Positions 34,070 through 42,862 of a stretch of DNA of 64,000 bases are shown here, one piece after another. Under the pieces are notes generated by a model, which made no database searches, was not told where the DNA came from, and saw only the letters and a list, made by a program, of their open reading frames with translations. This stretch comes from Shewanella amazonensis SB2B (GTDB taxonomy: Bacteria; Pseudomonadota; Gammaproteobacteria; Enterobacterales; Shewanellaceae): assembly GCF_000015245.1 (NCBI RefSeq), contig NC_008700.1, positions 2,424,001 through 2,488,000 on the forward strand. Reading direction: 5' to 3'. Position 1 is the stretch's first letter. Every line of letters begins with the position of its first letter. The position numbers and the translations under genes are program-made.

Positions 34070-34428
34070 ATTATCAACCCCATGATTTTATTTATTTTAA
34101 CCATCATCAAATGCAGACCAGGCACTTCGGCCTTTAGTCGCGCAACATAATAGCAATTTTGACGGGGAATTGTGGCAGAAATATGAATTTTCGTGAGCTA
34201 AATGTAGGTTTTCACAGCATTTTTACCAAGTGTTTGTTCAGCTGGCAGAACAGGTAAAAACCATCACCACGCATGAATGGCGTACGCTAACAAAAACACC
34301 ACAAAAAACTCACACGAAGACCATAAAGGACGCCTGTTACGGCACCATCGAATGAACACTGAAGACTGTTTCAAATAAAAAACGCACCCTGAGGTGCGCC
34401 TTCATATCAGTGTCACTCCAAATGCACA
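34070..34428. other. Intergenic stretch between the 5'-nucleotidase and esterase genes
   Basis: This contains the leftward promoter of the nucleotidase (A/T-rich near 34085-34100) and, at the far end, the terminator of the esterase unit. I see no gene or known RNA element in the rest. Confidence 0.4.
34377..34398 (-). terminator. Terminator after the esterase gene
   Basis: Stem CGCACC/GGTGCG with a four-base loop is followed on the minus strand by six or more T. It lies 30 bases past the stop. Confidence 0.82.
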
Positions 34429-35109
34429 CTAATTAACCAGTTTTGCCAATAACCAGCGACGTATCTCCATCAACTGAGCAGGTAATACGCTATGACCCAT
34501 GTTGAAACTTTGCCATTCAACGTCATAACCCGCATCACGGAGTGCCTTTTGGGCCATCTGGCCTGCAAAGAGTGGCACCACCTCATCCTGCTCACCATGG
34601 TGTTGCAAGATGGGGGTCGAAGCATTGGCGGGATGGCAGTTCTCGGGCAAGGTATCGGCACCCGGCAAGTAGCATGACAGTGCCATCACGCCAGCAAGGG
34701 GCTGATGAAACCTCAAACCACAGAAAAGACTCATTACCCCACCCTGACTGAATCCGGCCAACAGGATGCGTTCACTGGGGATACCTGCTGCCATTTGCGC
34801 CTCAATCAGCGCCATTATCTGGTGCTCTGATTCAAGCACACCCGCCAAATCCGCCCTATCGTGCAAATCCATACTTTTGATGTCATACCAGGCGCGCATG
34901 ATATAACCACCGTTGATGGTCACAGGCTGTTCTGGCGCATGGGGGAATATAAAGCGAATACCGGCATCCTTTGGCAGCGAAAGCGCAGGCACTATGGGGG
35001 CAAACCCAGCCCCGGAATCCCCAAGGCCATGGAGCCAAATTACCGCGTAACGCGCAGGTACCGCGGGTTCAACCACTATGGCGTCCAAAGGTGTTTGTTC
35101 TGTGTTCAT
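34429..35109 (-). CDS. Alpha/beta-hydrolase carboxylesterase (acyl-protein thioesterase family)
   Basis: 226-residue serine esterase of the phospholipase/carboxylesterase type. It has the oxyanion region IWLHGLGDSGAGFAPIVP, the nucleophile elbow GFSQGGVMS, the acid in HGEQDEVVPLF and the catalytic histidine in NMGHSVLPAQ. It has no signal peptide and is cytoplasmic. Family members hydrolyse short acyl esters or protein thioesters; the physiological substrate is unknown. It starts three bases after the stop of the small upstream gene, so it belongs to the same transcript. Confidence 0.92.
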   Translation of the reverse strand: MNTEQTPLDAIVVEPAVPARYAVIWLHGLGDSGAGFAPIVPALSLPKDAGIRFIFPHAPEQPVTINGGYIMRAWYDIKSMDLHDRADLAGVLESEHQIMALIEAQMAAGIPSERILLAGFSQGGVMSLFCGLRFHQPLAGVMALSCYLPGADTLPENCHPANASTPILQHHGEQDEVVPLFAGQMAQKALRDAGYDVEWQSFNMGHSVLPAQLMEIRRWLLAKLVN

Positions 35110-35112
35110 CTT

Positions 35113-35343
35113 TTATCTCTTATCCTTTTCCAGTCCATAAAAGGCTGCTATGGCGTCCAGCTGCTCATCATCGTCCAATATCAATGTCCAACTCACGGCA
35201 CCGGCATCTGCAATCAATAGTTTGGCATCGGCCAATAAACGAATATCATCCATTAACGCTCTGAGTTGCACGCCGCCGTTAAGCCTGCACAGAAGCTCTG
35301 TTTGGGCAAGGATGAGTTTACCCTGTGAGTGGCTAATGACCAT
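35113..35343 (-). CDS. DUF3389-like small protein
   Basis: 76 residues beginning MVISHSQGKLILAQTELLCRLNGG. I associate it with DUF3389, found in Shewanella and Vibrio; its function is unknown. GGAGG lies four bases before the ATG, which fixes the start although the frame stays open further upstream. The tight spacing to the esterase gene suggests one operon. Confidence 0.65.
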   Translation of the reverse strand: MVISHSQGKLILAQTELLCRLNGGVQLRALMDDIRLLADAKLLIADAGAVSWTLILDDDEQLDAIAAFYGLEKDKR

Positions 35344-35352
35344 CTGGCCTCC

Positions 35353-36354
35353 ATGAGTCTGCCCGTCAACCGATATTGCGTTAATAACCATAAGGGGCCT
35401 GAATTGTATCAGCTTTCCGACACCTTGACAGACTGGATAGTAGAGACAATTGGTGAACCTGTATTGACGGTGGAGCTCAACAACCAGGGTTGGAGTAATC
35501 TGGTACTTGAAATCAATGGCCGCTGGATTGTGAGGCTCCCCAAACGACTTACAGATAGTGAGGGAAACTCGCTCACCAACCGCTATTTGATGGAAAAACA
35601 ACTGCTGGAGACCTTAAGCCTCGCCATAGATAAAGACACGTCAAGCCACTTATCGGCAGCCATTCTGCCTAACGTGCACCTGGCCCCCAGGCATGTGGCG
35701 GATTGCATGCTCTACCGCAAGCTGCAGGGAAGCCCGCTGGATTGGCAAAGTGAGCAGTTGAGCACGCTTAACAACCACATGTGCACTTCACTTGCTGCTT
35801 CTATCGGCGCCTTACTTGCCAAACTTCATGCCACAGAGTTGGCACATCCGCAGTTGGTGGCCTTTCCCTATGGCGATGAGGACTTTGTTGGAAGTGTGCT
35901 TCCGGCGCTGCGCCCTTTGGTGGATGCAGACAGTTACAAAAACGCCCAAACCTACTTTATAACGATGTTGGAGACCGTCGCCACACAAGCTGAATTTTCA
36001 TCAAGACTTTGCCACGGTGATTTCGGCCCGGCCAACATCCTGCTTGGCCGTGATTATCAGCTCACTGGTGTGCTTGATTTTTCGGATGTATGCCTGGGTG
36101 ATCCTGCCATGGACTTTGCCCCGTTATGGCGTCGCAGTCCCAGCGAGTTTATGCACGACTTATTTTCTGCCTATCGACACACGTCAGGGGAAGACCATTG
36201 GCAATCGCTGCAGCCACAGACGCTCAATCACCGCATCCAGTTTCATGCTTTAAGAAAAGCCGCTTTCGTGGTTTGGTACGGCACGCGTTACGGCTTTGAA
36301 GATGGGATAACTGGTAGTCTTGTTTTTTTAGAAGAATATTTCAAATCACCATGA
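35353..36354 (+). CDS. APH-fold phosphotransferase (aminoglycoside/choline kinase-like)
   Basis: 333 residues of the kinase-like APH family. The N lobe has GWSNLVLEINGRWIVRLPKR (ATP-binding lysine equivalent). The C lobe has the catalytic loop RLCHGDFGPANILLG and the metal motif GVLDFSDVCLGDPAMDFAPL. Members phosphorylate hydroxyls on aminoglycosides, choline, homoserine or other small molecules; resistance should not be assumed. The start is uncertain: an upstream GTG (35329) and a TTG at 35404 with GGGGC before it are alternatives. It is divergent from the DUF3389-like gene with 9 bases between starts. Confidence 0.8.
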   Translation: MSLPVNRYCVNNHKGPELYQLSDTLTDWIVETIGEPVLTVELNNQGWSNLVLEINGRWIVRLPKRLTDSEGNSLTNRYLMEKQLLETLSLAIDKDTSSHLSAAILPNVHLAPRHVADCMLYRKLQGSPLDWQSEQLSTLNNHMCTSLAASIGALLAKLHATELAHPQLVAFPYGDEDFVGSVLPALRPLVDADSYKNAQTYFITMLETVATQAEFSSRLCHGDFGPANILLGRDYQLTGVLDFSDVCLGDPAMDFAPLWRRSPSEFMHDLFSAYRHTSGEDHWQSLQPQTLNHRIQFHALRKAAFVVWYGTRYGFEDGITGSLVFLEEYFKSP

Positions 36355-36402
36355 TCAAAAAGTGTGATTGTGTCTGAACACTATGTGTAATGCTCTTGCA
36401 TC

Positions 36403-36429
36403 AAAAAGCCCGGCAATTGCCGGGCTTTT
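36403..36429. terminator. Bidirectional terminator
   Basis: A 12-bp stem (AAAAAGCCCGGC) with an AATT loop has T runs both ways. It lies between the convergent APH-fold and S9 peptidase genes. Confidence 0.93.
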
Positions 36430-36444
36430 ATCAGAGTTATTGTG

Positions 36445-38355
36445 TTACTTCAGACCGCACTTATTGTCTAACCAATCAATAAGTTCTGAGTAAAACGCCA
36501 TTTTATGTTCATAAAACAAAGTGTCTGAAAAGTGATCAGCGTCCACCAGCTCAACGTATTTATGATCCTTTTTCAAATCCTTGAGTTTTTCTACAAACTC
36601 ACGGCTGTGGGCAACTGGCACACGTCCATCGATATCACCGTGTACCACGAGTATTGGCACATTGACTTTCTCAACCTGTGAAAGAGGTGAAACACCCGTG
36701 ATTGTTGGACGTTGCAGACGGCTTAAGAACCGATTTTCGTTCAAGGTTGCATTGATTTTACTTAAATCGCTGACACCCGCTCCGGCAACAGTACACTGGT
36801 AAATGTTATTATCGCGCATTGACGCGGCGAAAGCGGCGTAACCACCATAACTCCAACCAAACATGGCCAACTTGTCCTTGGTGGCCAGTCCTTTTTCAAC
36901 CAGATACATGGCAGCATCATCAAGGTCGTCCTGCATTTTCAGGCCCCAATTGTTGTCACCCGCAGTCCAGTGCTCGATACCATAACCGGTTGAACCTCGG
37001 TAGTTGGGCTGGATAACAACATAACCATTGGAAGCCAGTAATTGCGCCCAATCGTCAAATACGATTGTGTCTCGAACCCAAGGGCCACCATGTGGCAATA
37101 CTACCGCAGGAAACGGTCCTTTTCCTTTTGGAAGAGTGACATATGCGTAGACTTTACGGCCATCACGGGCTTTGTAAGAGATGTATTTGACGCTACCAAG
37201 TTTTTCTTGGTCGACAAAGGGCAACTTACTGCCGATGGTTTCAATTTTACTTTTGTTTAAAACAAGGTAATAAGTCCCAGGATCCTTGTCGGATGACGCA
37301 CTGACCACCATGACTGAGTCATCATTAGAACGGCTAATAATGGAAACAAACTTGCCTTCAAACAGTTTATCCAATCCATCATAAATTGCTTGTTCATTGG
37401 CATCGGTAAGATAGCGCTGAGGCCATTTTGCTGAATAACCAAATCCAACCAAGCTACCGTCTTTTTTCTGGATCACGCCATCCGCATCGACGTTTTCCAA
37501 ACCGAATAGACGTTCGGAATACTGGCCCGTTTTAATGTTGTAAAGGTAGATTCCGGTTTTGTCCTGCCCTTGGTTGGCGTTGACATAAATTTCATCGGGA
37601 TTTTCCTTTGAAAAGCCGATAAAGCTGTAACTTTCTCTGGATTTGGGTGAAATCTGTTTCACGAGCTTCCAGTCACTATCGCCCTTCGCTCTGGCATAAA
37701 GGTCGATGGCATTGTCTGACAAATTCCAGCCTGTCGCAGCGCGTACATCACCATCTGCATCTGAGATATAACCACCAGAAATTTTGTCACTGCCTCGAAG
37801 AACTGAGACTGTGCGACCATTATTTACGTTAAAACGGACAACATCAGGCTTGTAGTTGTTGTTCAGGTCGGTTTCAACCAGGATTTCATCCTTGTTATCA
37901 GGCAAGGTATTCAGGATAGAAAAACCTGCGCGGGGATTGTTTTGAAACGGAATTAACCAATCTCCTTTCCCATCTGCATCGGTAATTGCAAATCGGTTTA
38001 CCCAATACCTTCTGGCACCATCTTTCAAGATCTGACGGAACATTACGCCAATCTTGTCATTGTTAAGCCACACGACACCCGAAACCATCATACGATTTGC
38101 TCCCAAAACGATTGGTTGGGCATCGAGTTTGCTCGTGTCGCGGATTTCAATCACATAGTCACCTTCCTTCGACGTGGCCCGGATGATGGCTACTTTGGTT
38201 CCGTCGCTTGAAACAGCAACACTGCGAATAAGAGGCGCAGTAGAAAAGGCTTCAATAGTGCTCACGGCTTGTGACTGCGCAGTCACTGGCTCCGCATAGA
38301 GTGGCTGTGATGCCATGCAGGTAACTGCGGTAAGGCTTAACAGAAACTTCTTCAT
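36445..38355 (-). CDS. S9-family (prolyl oligopeptidase-type) serine peptidase, secreted
   Basis: 636 residues: signal peptide (cleavage near LYAEP), N-terminal beta-propeller (about 40-390) and C-terminal alpha/beta-hydrolase peptidase domain. The catalytic triad is visible as Ser in GWSYGGYAAF, Asp in VVHGDIDGRVPV and His in DADHFSD. Family members cut short peptides, often after proline or alanine. AAGGA precedes the ATG. It lies directly downstream of the large TonB-dependent receptor on the same strand, with a terminator between, so peptide uptake and degradation may be linked but separately transcribed. Confidence 0.93.
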   Translation of the reverse strand: MKKFLLSLTAVTCMASQPLYAEPVTAQSQAVSTIEAFSTAPLIRSVAVSSDGTKVAIIRATSKEGDYVIEIRDTSKLDAQPIVLGANRMMVSGVVWLNNDKIGVMFRQILKDGARRYWVNRFAITDADGKGDWLIPFQNNPRAGFSILNTLPDNKDEILVETDLNNNYKPDVVRFNVNNGRTVSVLRGSDKISGGYISDADGDVRAATGWNLSDNAIDLYARAKGDSDWKLVKQISPKSRESYSFIGFSKENPDEIYVNANQGQDKTGIYLYNIKTGQYSERLFGLENVDADGVIQKKDGSLVGFGYSAKWPQRYLTDANEQAIYDGLDKLFEGKFVSIISRSNDDSVMVVSASSDKDPGTYYLVLNKSKIETIGSKLPFVDQEKLGSVKYISYKARDGRKVYAYVTLPKGKGPFPAVVLPHGGPWVRDTIVFDDWAQLLASNGYVVIQPNYRGSTGYGIEHWTAGDNNWGLKMQDDLDDAAMYLVEKGLATKDKLAMFGWSYGGYAAFAASMRDNNIYQCTVAGAGVSDLSKINATLNENRFLSRLQRPTITGVSPLSQVEKVNVPILVVHGDIDGRVPVAHSREFVEKLKDLKKDHKYVELVDADHFSDTLFYEHKMAFYSELIDWLDNKCGLK

Positions 38356-38388
38356 TTAACCGTCCTTAATTCTGTAATTCCTTTCGAA

Positions 38389-38415
38389 AAAAATGGCCCC
38401 GCAGGGCCATTTTTC
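38389..38415 (-). terminator. Terminator after the TonB-dependent receptor gene
   Basis: Stem AAAATGGCCC and its complement flank a four-base loop; on the minus strand a run of T follows. It lies about 43 bases past the receptor stop and before the S9 peptidase start. Confidence 0.85.
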
Positions 38416-38457
38416 ATCGTTTACTCATAATCATGTTCAGCATTTGTTGAACATCTA

Positions 38458-41400
38458 TCAGAACTTAGCACCAAAGTTAACAAACACGGTGCGTGGCTGA
38501 GCATAACCTACACCCAGTGGGATGTTGGTGTTGGAGAACGAGCCGTCTGGGTCAACTTTTGGCGGAGCATCGTTGAACACGTTGCGTACACCTACACTGA
38601 ACTCGTAGTTGTCCATGGTGTAGGCCAGAGACAAGTTGTGAACCCAATAGTCTTCTGTGTAGTCAACAGGACGACAAAGCAATGGGCTACCATCAGCATT
38701 GGTCATACCGGTACAGGCTACAGTGTCTTCAACAAACTTGTCACCATCAGTCTCTGGATCGTAGTCTTCTACACCAGAACCGATGAAACGAGTTTGCCAG
38801 TTAAAGCTGAAGTCTTGGTATTCCAAGCGCAGCAGTGCACTGGCACGCCACTCAGGCACGTCCGGCTCACCCAGATTGTCGTCCACTGTCCCCAATACAT
38901 CGTACAGAGATTCGGTCATTTGCGTCGCCTGAATATCCAGAGACACGTCGAAGCTGTTTTCCATAACCACAAACTCTTGGCTATAGAACAGGTTGTAATC
39001 CCAACCTTTTGAGGTCAACAAACCAATGTTGATGAAGCTGGCATCGACCAAATCGATCTGACCGTTGGAGCCTCGGTCAATACGGCTACAGAAAGCTTCG
39101 TTACCATCAGCACTGTAACATTGATTGATACTGTACGCGGATGAAGGTTCAGCAATACTGTTGGTTACCTCGATATCAAAACGCGTAGCAGACAGTGTCA
39201 AATTGAAATCATCTGAGAATGGCTGTTCAACGATCAAGCCATAAGTTTTGGCTGTAGAGGTTTCTTCTGCCAAGCCTGTTGAACCACCAGTGACAACTTC
39301 TGCACTGTAATTGGAAGTGTACGGTGCAGAACCATCACCACCAAGGCCCAATGCAGTTGGATCAACACCTGCATTACGACAAGCCTGCAGAACAGATGCA
39401 TCTCGATCGTCATTTGTTGGATCGTAGGAGATAGGTGCATTAGGGTTCAGAGGGTCTGAAATACGTGCATCAACCGGAACCACACAAGGATCGCTTACCG
39501 TATTAAAACCTGATGTACCATTGAGGAAACGTTCACGTAAGTTTGGAGCACGATAAGAGGTGCCTTGCGTGCCACGAACAGTTACCCACTCTACAGGTCG
39601 GTATACAGCTTTCAGGCTATATGTTGTTGCTGCGTCGTAAAAACTTTCGTCTGAGATGCGGCCAGATGCGGTAAGTGTCAGCTCTTCAACGCCAGGCATA
39701 CCACGCACCAATGGGAAGTCCAATTCGGCAAAAGCTTCTTTCAGACGACGGGAACCGTCAGCACCTTGGTCAGCAAAGTAACCCCACAACAAACCATCAG
39801 CCGCTGCGGCATTTGGGTTAGACTCAATAGAATCTTCACGCCATTCCATACCGAATACGGTACTTACTGGCTCGTTGTTCCAAGGCAAGTTGAACAGATC
39901 ACCACCAACGAAACCACTGATGACAGTCTGGTCAACCTTAGTCTCCATGGTACGGTCCATGAACAGATAGTTTGCTTCTGCTTCGGTCAAAGTACCGCCA
40001 CCGGCTTGGAAAATGTTTGACGCAAAGAGATTAACTGGTACGCAACCGTCGCTACCATCACCACAGGTCACATTACCGTCTGCATCCATCACCGAGGTGT
40101 ACAGCGAGTTCAGCAAACGCTCTTCATTGATACCAACACGTTTGTCAGTACCCTTAGAGGCACTGTGAGAAACGTAGAAATCGTAGTACCAATTGTCGAG
40201 GCCAATTGCCTCAAATACCGGCAAGTTTCCTGTTACACCGGCAACCACGCGATACTGTTCAACTTCTACTTTCGTCAGGTCACGGTCACCACGAATGTTA
40301 ATAATAGGACGAACTCGCTGAGGTCCAACAGGTGCACCCAACATAGCCAAACAGTCTATTCCATTCACGCCACAAGGGTTGAATGGGTTAGATGCAGGCA
40401 CCCATTCAAAGATCTGAGCACCTGGATTGAAAATGTCGGTTTCACGTTTGGCATACAAACCTTCGTAATAAAAGGTCGAATCAGAGCTATCCTGGAAGTT
40501 GTACTCGCCGTTAACCATGGCAGATACACGTTCCTGACCACTCTTATAGTCGCCGCTCTTGTAGTATTCAGACTGCTGATAGGCATACATTGGATCCTGG
40601 AAATCAAAATCCAGGAAACCATCACCGTTGCCATCAACAATACCCACATCGTTGATACCATCGCCGTTGGAGTCAGCAGCAATCCAAGAAGGCAGTAATC
40701 CTATGTATTGATTTGGAATAGTGCTTTCACTGAAGTTAGGAATACCTGTATTTGAGTAACCGGGAGTATGGTAAAGGCTTCCCCAGAAATACTGGGTAGT
40801 GATACGGTTGGTCAATGGGAAAATATTACATGTATCTTCACCATTCTGTGTCGGACCAATACCGCTGTAGCGATTGATCACACGTCCATCTTCAGTGTAG
40901 AAGAATCGTTCTTCACAACCCTTGGTAAAATCGTTACCACCAAATGATTGGGATTCTTGCTTGTTATACTCAACACCGACGGAGATAAAACCATTATCCA
41001 TGGTTGTACCCCACATACCAGAAAGTTGAGTTTCCTCACCGCCCTCGCCTTTTGGCTGTGAGTAGGCAGCGTTAAACTCAAAACCCTCAACGTCTTTTTT
41101 CAAAATTACGTTGGCAACACCGGCAACAGCATCAGAACCATAAACGGTTGAAGCACCGTCAAACAGGTTTTCTACTCGCTGGATCATTACACCTGGGATC
41201 AAGTTCAGGTCAGGTGAAGTCGGCGCACCGCCTACACCAGCGGGTGCCATACGACGACCATTTACCAAAACCAGAGTACGCTCAGCTCCCAAACCACGGA
41301 AACCGATGGTTGCAGCCCCTGGACCGTTGTCCAGAACATAACCACCAAAGGTATTATCGATTTGGATACCTGAGGCCTGGTTTGTCGTCTGCAGCATCTG

Positions 41401-41664
41401 ACCTGCGTCAAACAAACCCAGTTCGCGCGAAATGTCACCACTGATCACCTGAATAGGTGATGCTTCAGAGAATTCGGCTTTACGGATACGAGAGCCTGTA
41501 ACCACCACACGCTCTTGAACTTCTTCTTCTTCCAATGAAGCTTCTACAGCGGCATCACTGTTCAACTTCGGTTCTTCTGCTGCATAAGCATTGTAAGCTA
41601 CGGCTGCGGCACCAAAGATAATCGAAGTGCGCACGGCTTTCGCCAACCTGTTTGTCCTAAACAT
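38458..41664 (-). CDS. Large TonB-dependent outer-membrane receptor
   Basis: 1068 residues. The signal peptide ends AYNAYA. The plug domain (about 50-200) has RVVVTGSRIRKAEF, TIGFRGLGAERTLVLVNGRR and VENLFDGASTVYGSDAVAGVANVILKK. A 22-strand barrel follows, ending VFVNFGAKF. It resembles the Oar-like receptors common in Shewanella and other marine bacteria, which import peptides, glycans or metal chelates; the substrate is not evident. Loop residues near 331-352 read DSNGDGINDVG and DGNGDGFLDF, two calcium-binding-like repeats. GGGGAA lies four bases before the ATG. Codon use is rather more A/T-rich than in neighbouring genes. Confidence 0.93.
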   Translation of the reverse strand: MFRTNRLAKAVRTSIIFGAAAVAYNAYAAEEPKLNSDAAVEASLEEEEVQERVVVTGSRIRKAEFSEASPIQVISGDISRELGLFDAGQMLQTTNQASGIQIDNTFGGYVLDNGPGAATIGFRGLGAERTLVLVNGRRMAPAGVGGAPTSPDLNLIPGVMIQRVENLFDGASTVYGSDAVAGVANVILKKDVEGFEFNAAYSQPKGEGGEETQLSGMWGTTMDNGFISVGVEYNKQESQSFGGNDFTKGCEERFFYTEDGRVINRYSGIGPTQNGEDTCNIFPLTNRITTQYFWGSLYHTPGYSNTGIPNFSESTIPNQYIGLLPSWIAADSNGDGINDVGIVDGNGDGFLDFDFQDPMYAYQQSEYYKSGDYKSGQERVSAMVNGEYNFQDSSDSTFYYEGLYAKRETDIFNPGAQIFEWVPASNPFNPCGVNGIDCLAMLGAPVGPQRVRPIINIRGDRDLTKVEVEQYRVVAGVTGNLPVFEAIGLDNWYYDFYVSHSASKGTDKRVGINEERLLNSLYTSVMDADGNVTCGDGSDGCVPVNLFASNIFQAGGGTLTEAEANYLFMDRTMETKVDQTVISGFVGGDLFNLPWNNEPVSTVFGMEWREDSIESNPNAAAADGLLWGYFADQGADGSRRLKEAFAELDFPLVRGMPGVEELTLTASGRISDESFYDAATTYSLKAVYRPVEWVTVRGTQGTSYRAPNLRERFLNGTSGFNTVSDPCVVPVDARISDPLNPNAPISYDPTNDDRDASVLQACRNAGVDPTALGLGGDGSAPYTSNYSAEVVTGGSTGLAEETSTAKTYGLIVEQPFSDDFNLTLSATRFDIEVTNSIAEPSSAYSINQCYSADGNEAFCSRIDRGSNGQIDLVDASFINIGLLTSKGWDYNLFYSQEFVVMENSFDVSLDIQATQMTESLYDVLGTVDDNLGEPDVPEWRASALLRLEYQDFSFNWQTRFIGSGVEDYDPETDGDKFVEDTVACTGMTNADGSPLLCRPVDYTEDYWVHNLSLAYTMDNYEFSVGVRNVFNDAPPKVDPDGSFSNTNIPLGVGYAQPRTVFVNFGAKF

Positions 41665-42107
41665 AACATTCCCCGTTAATGTTCTTCTAATGATTCTATT
41701 TACAGGCGATCGTACCGTATTAAATTGTTACTTCACGCCTGAGGTGACACTATATCTTCACATTTATTTACATGGCAACATCATTGGAAAAACATATTCA
41801 TCAACAGAAAATATTAATTTAACCTTAAAGCAATAAAATGCGGCGCAAACTTGAGAATGAACACACTCACTAAAGCCACCCATCTAATTGAATTTAAAAA
41901 TATAAAATAGAAAATGCCTTCAAAAAACTGACCAATCCAACCAAATTCTTCTCCTCAGAAACGCACAACTTTGTAAATATGTAGTTACACATTGTGACTA
42001 CACACATCTAAATAATTGACCACAGTGGCAAAACAGCGGGTATTTTAGTGAAAGGTATTAGTAGCAATCGATTATTCGTGTTACACGCATTGAGATTGCT
42101 GCCCTGC

Positions 42108-42129
42108 CGGAGGTTTCACGGAGGTTTCA
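42108..42129. repeat. Two tandem copies of CGGAGGTTTCA
   Basis: Two perfect 11-bp copies lie head to tail in the non-coding stretch between the receptor and slyD. The 11-bp period would place both on one DNA face. The function is unknown. Confidence 0.7.
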
Positions 42130-42233
42130 GAGTGGTGGCACATTATTAGCAATGCACGAGTAATAACATTATATTTACATCCATTCCACTGGGTAACATT
42201 TCACCCAGCTGCTAACATAGTCTCCGCGTACAA

Positions 42234-42267
42234 ATAAAAAGCCGAGGCTCATTGACCTCGGCTTTTT
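42234..42267 (-). terminator. Terminator after slyD
   Basis: A 14-bp stem (ATAAAAAGCCGAGG) with an eight-base loop has T runs on both strands, starting 18 bases past the slyD stop. Confidence 0.92.
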
Positions 42268-42285
42268 ATTAAAGAACATCCAGTA

Positions 42286-42768
42286 TCAGTGGTGATGGCC
42301 ACCGACGCCGTGGGCGTGACCATGGGCAATTTCTTCTGCGCTGGCTTCACGGGCGTCAACAATTTCGATGTCGAATGTCAGCTCACGGCCTGCCAGTGGG
42401 TGGTTGATATCCACGGTAACCATAAACTTACCCACCTTAACCACAGTCACCTGACGCTGACCCTGATCGGTGTTAATGATGGCACGCATACCGGGTTTCC
42501 ATACCTTGGCACCCATCAGATGTTTGGATGGCACACGCTGCTCAGCATTTTCGATACGCTCGCCATAGGTTTCGCTGGCCGGCAGTGTCACACTGAACTT
42601 ATCACCCACCTTTTTGCCTGCGATGGCATTTTCAACGCCGGGCATCATGTTGTCGTGACCGTGCAGGTAAGCGATCGGGTCGTGCCCTTCGTTGGTCTCA
42701 ATTACTTCGCCTTTCTCGTCACGCAGGGTGTAGTTGAACTGCACCACCAGATCGTCTTTGATTTCCAT
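42286..42768 (-). CDS. slyD: FKBP-type peptidyl-prolyl isomerase, SlyD family
   Basis: 160-residue cytoplasmic prolyl isomerase/chaperone. The FKBP core (residues 1-70 and 125-145) has VVQFNYTLRDEKGEVIETN and YLHGHDNMMPGVENAIAGKKVGD, with the inserted chaperone flap (about 75-120) typical of SlyD. The tail (HGHAHGVGGHHH) is His-rich, consistent with metal binding, but shorter than in E. coli SlyD and without cysteines. The ATG has GGA upstream; the open frame continues 15 codons beyond it and is not used. Confidence 0.9.
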   Translation of the reverse strand: MEIKDDLVVQFNYTLRDEKGEVIETNEGHDPIAYLHGHDNMMPGVENAIAGKKVGDKFSVTLPASETYGERIENAEQRVPSKHLMGAKVWKPGMRAIINTDQGQRQVTVVKVGKFMVTVDINHPLAGRELTFDIEIVDAREASAEEIAHGHAHGVGGHHH

Positions 42769-42862
42769 GAATAGTCCTAGTGTCATTAATAAAAAACCGC
42801 AGGAGCTTAGCAAAGAAGCGCCAAGCCCTCCAGCCTTATTGACTGGGGAGCCCCCCTCCTGA

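Larger units (their letters stand above)
41665..42285. other. Long A/T-rich intergenic region upstream of the TonB receptor
   Basis: No gene is supported. Seen: a dyad CGTGT-T-ACACG (42077-42087) nested inside complementary arms AGCAATC (42063-42069) and GATTGCT (42094-42100), an 11-bp tandem repeat (42108-42129), and the slyD terminator. The receptor promoter should lie within the first 200 bases (minus strand). The length and dyads suggest regulated expression. Confidence 0.45.

Noticed and set aside
35353..36354. Aminoglycoside-resistance gene
   Set aside because: The APH fold is shared with many metabolic kinases and nothing here points to antibiotic substrates or mobile elements.
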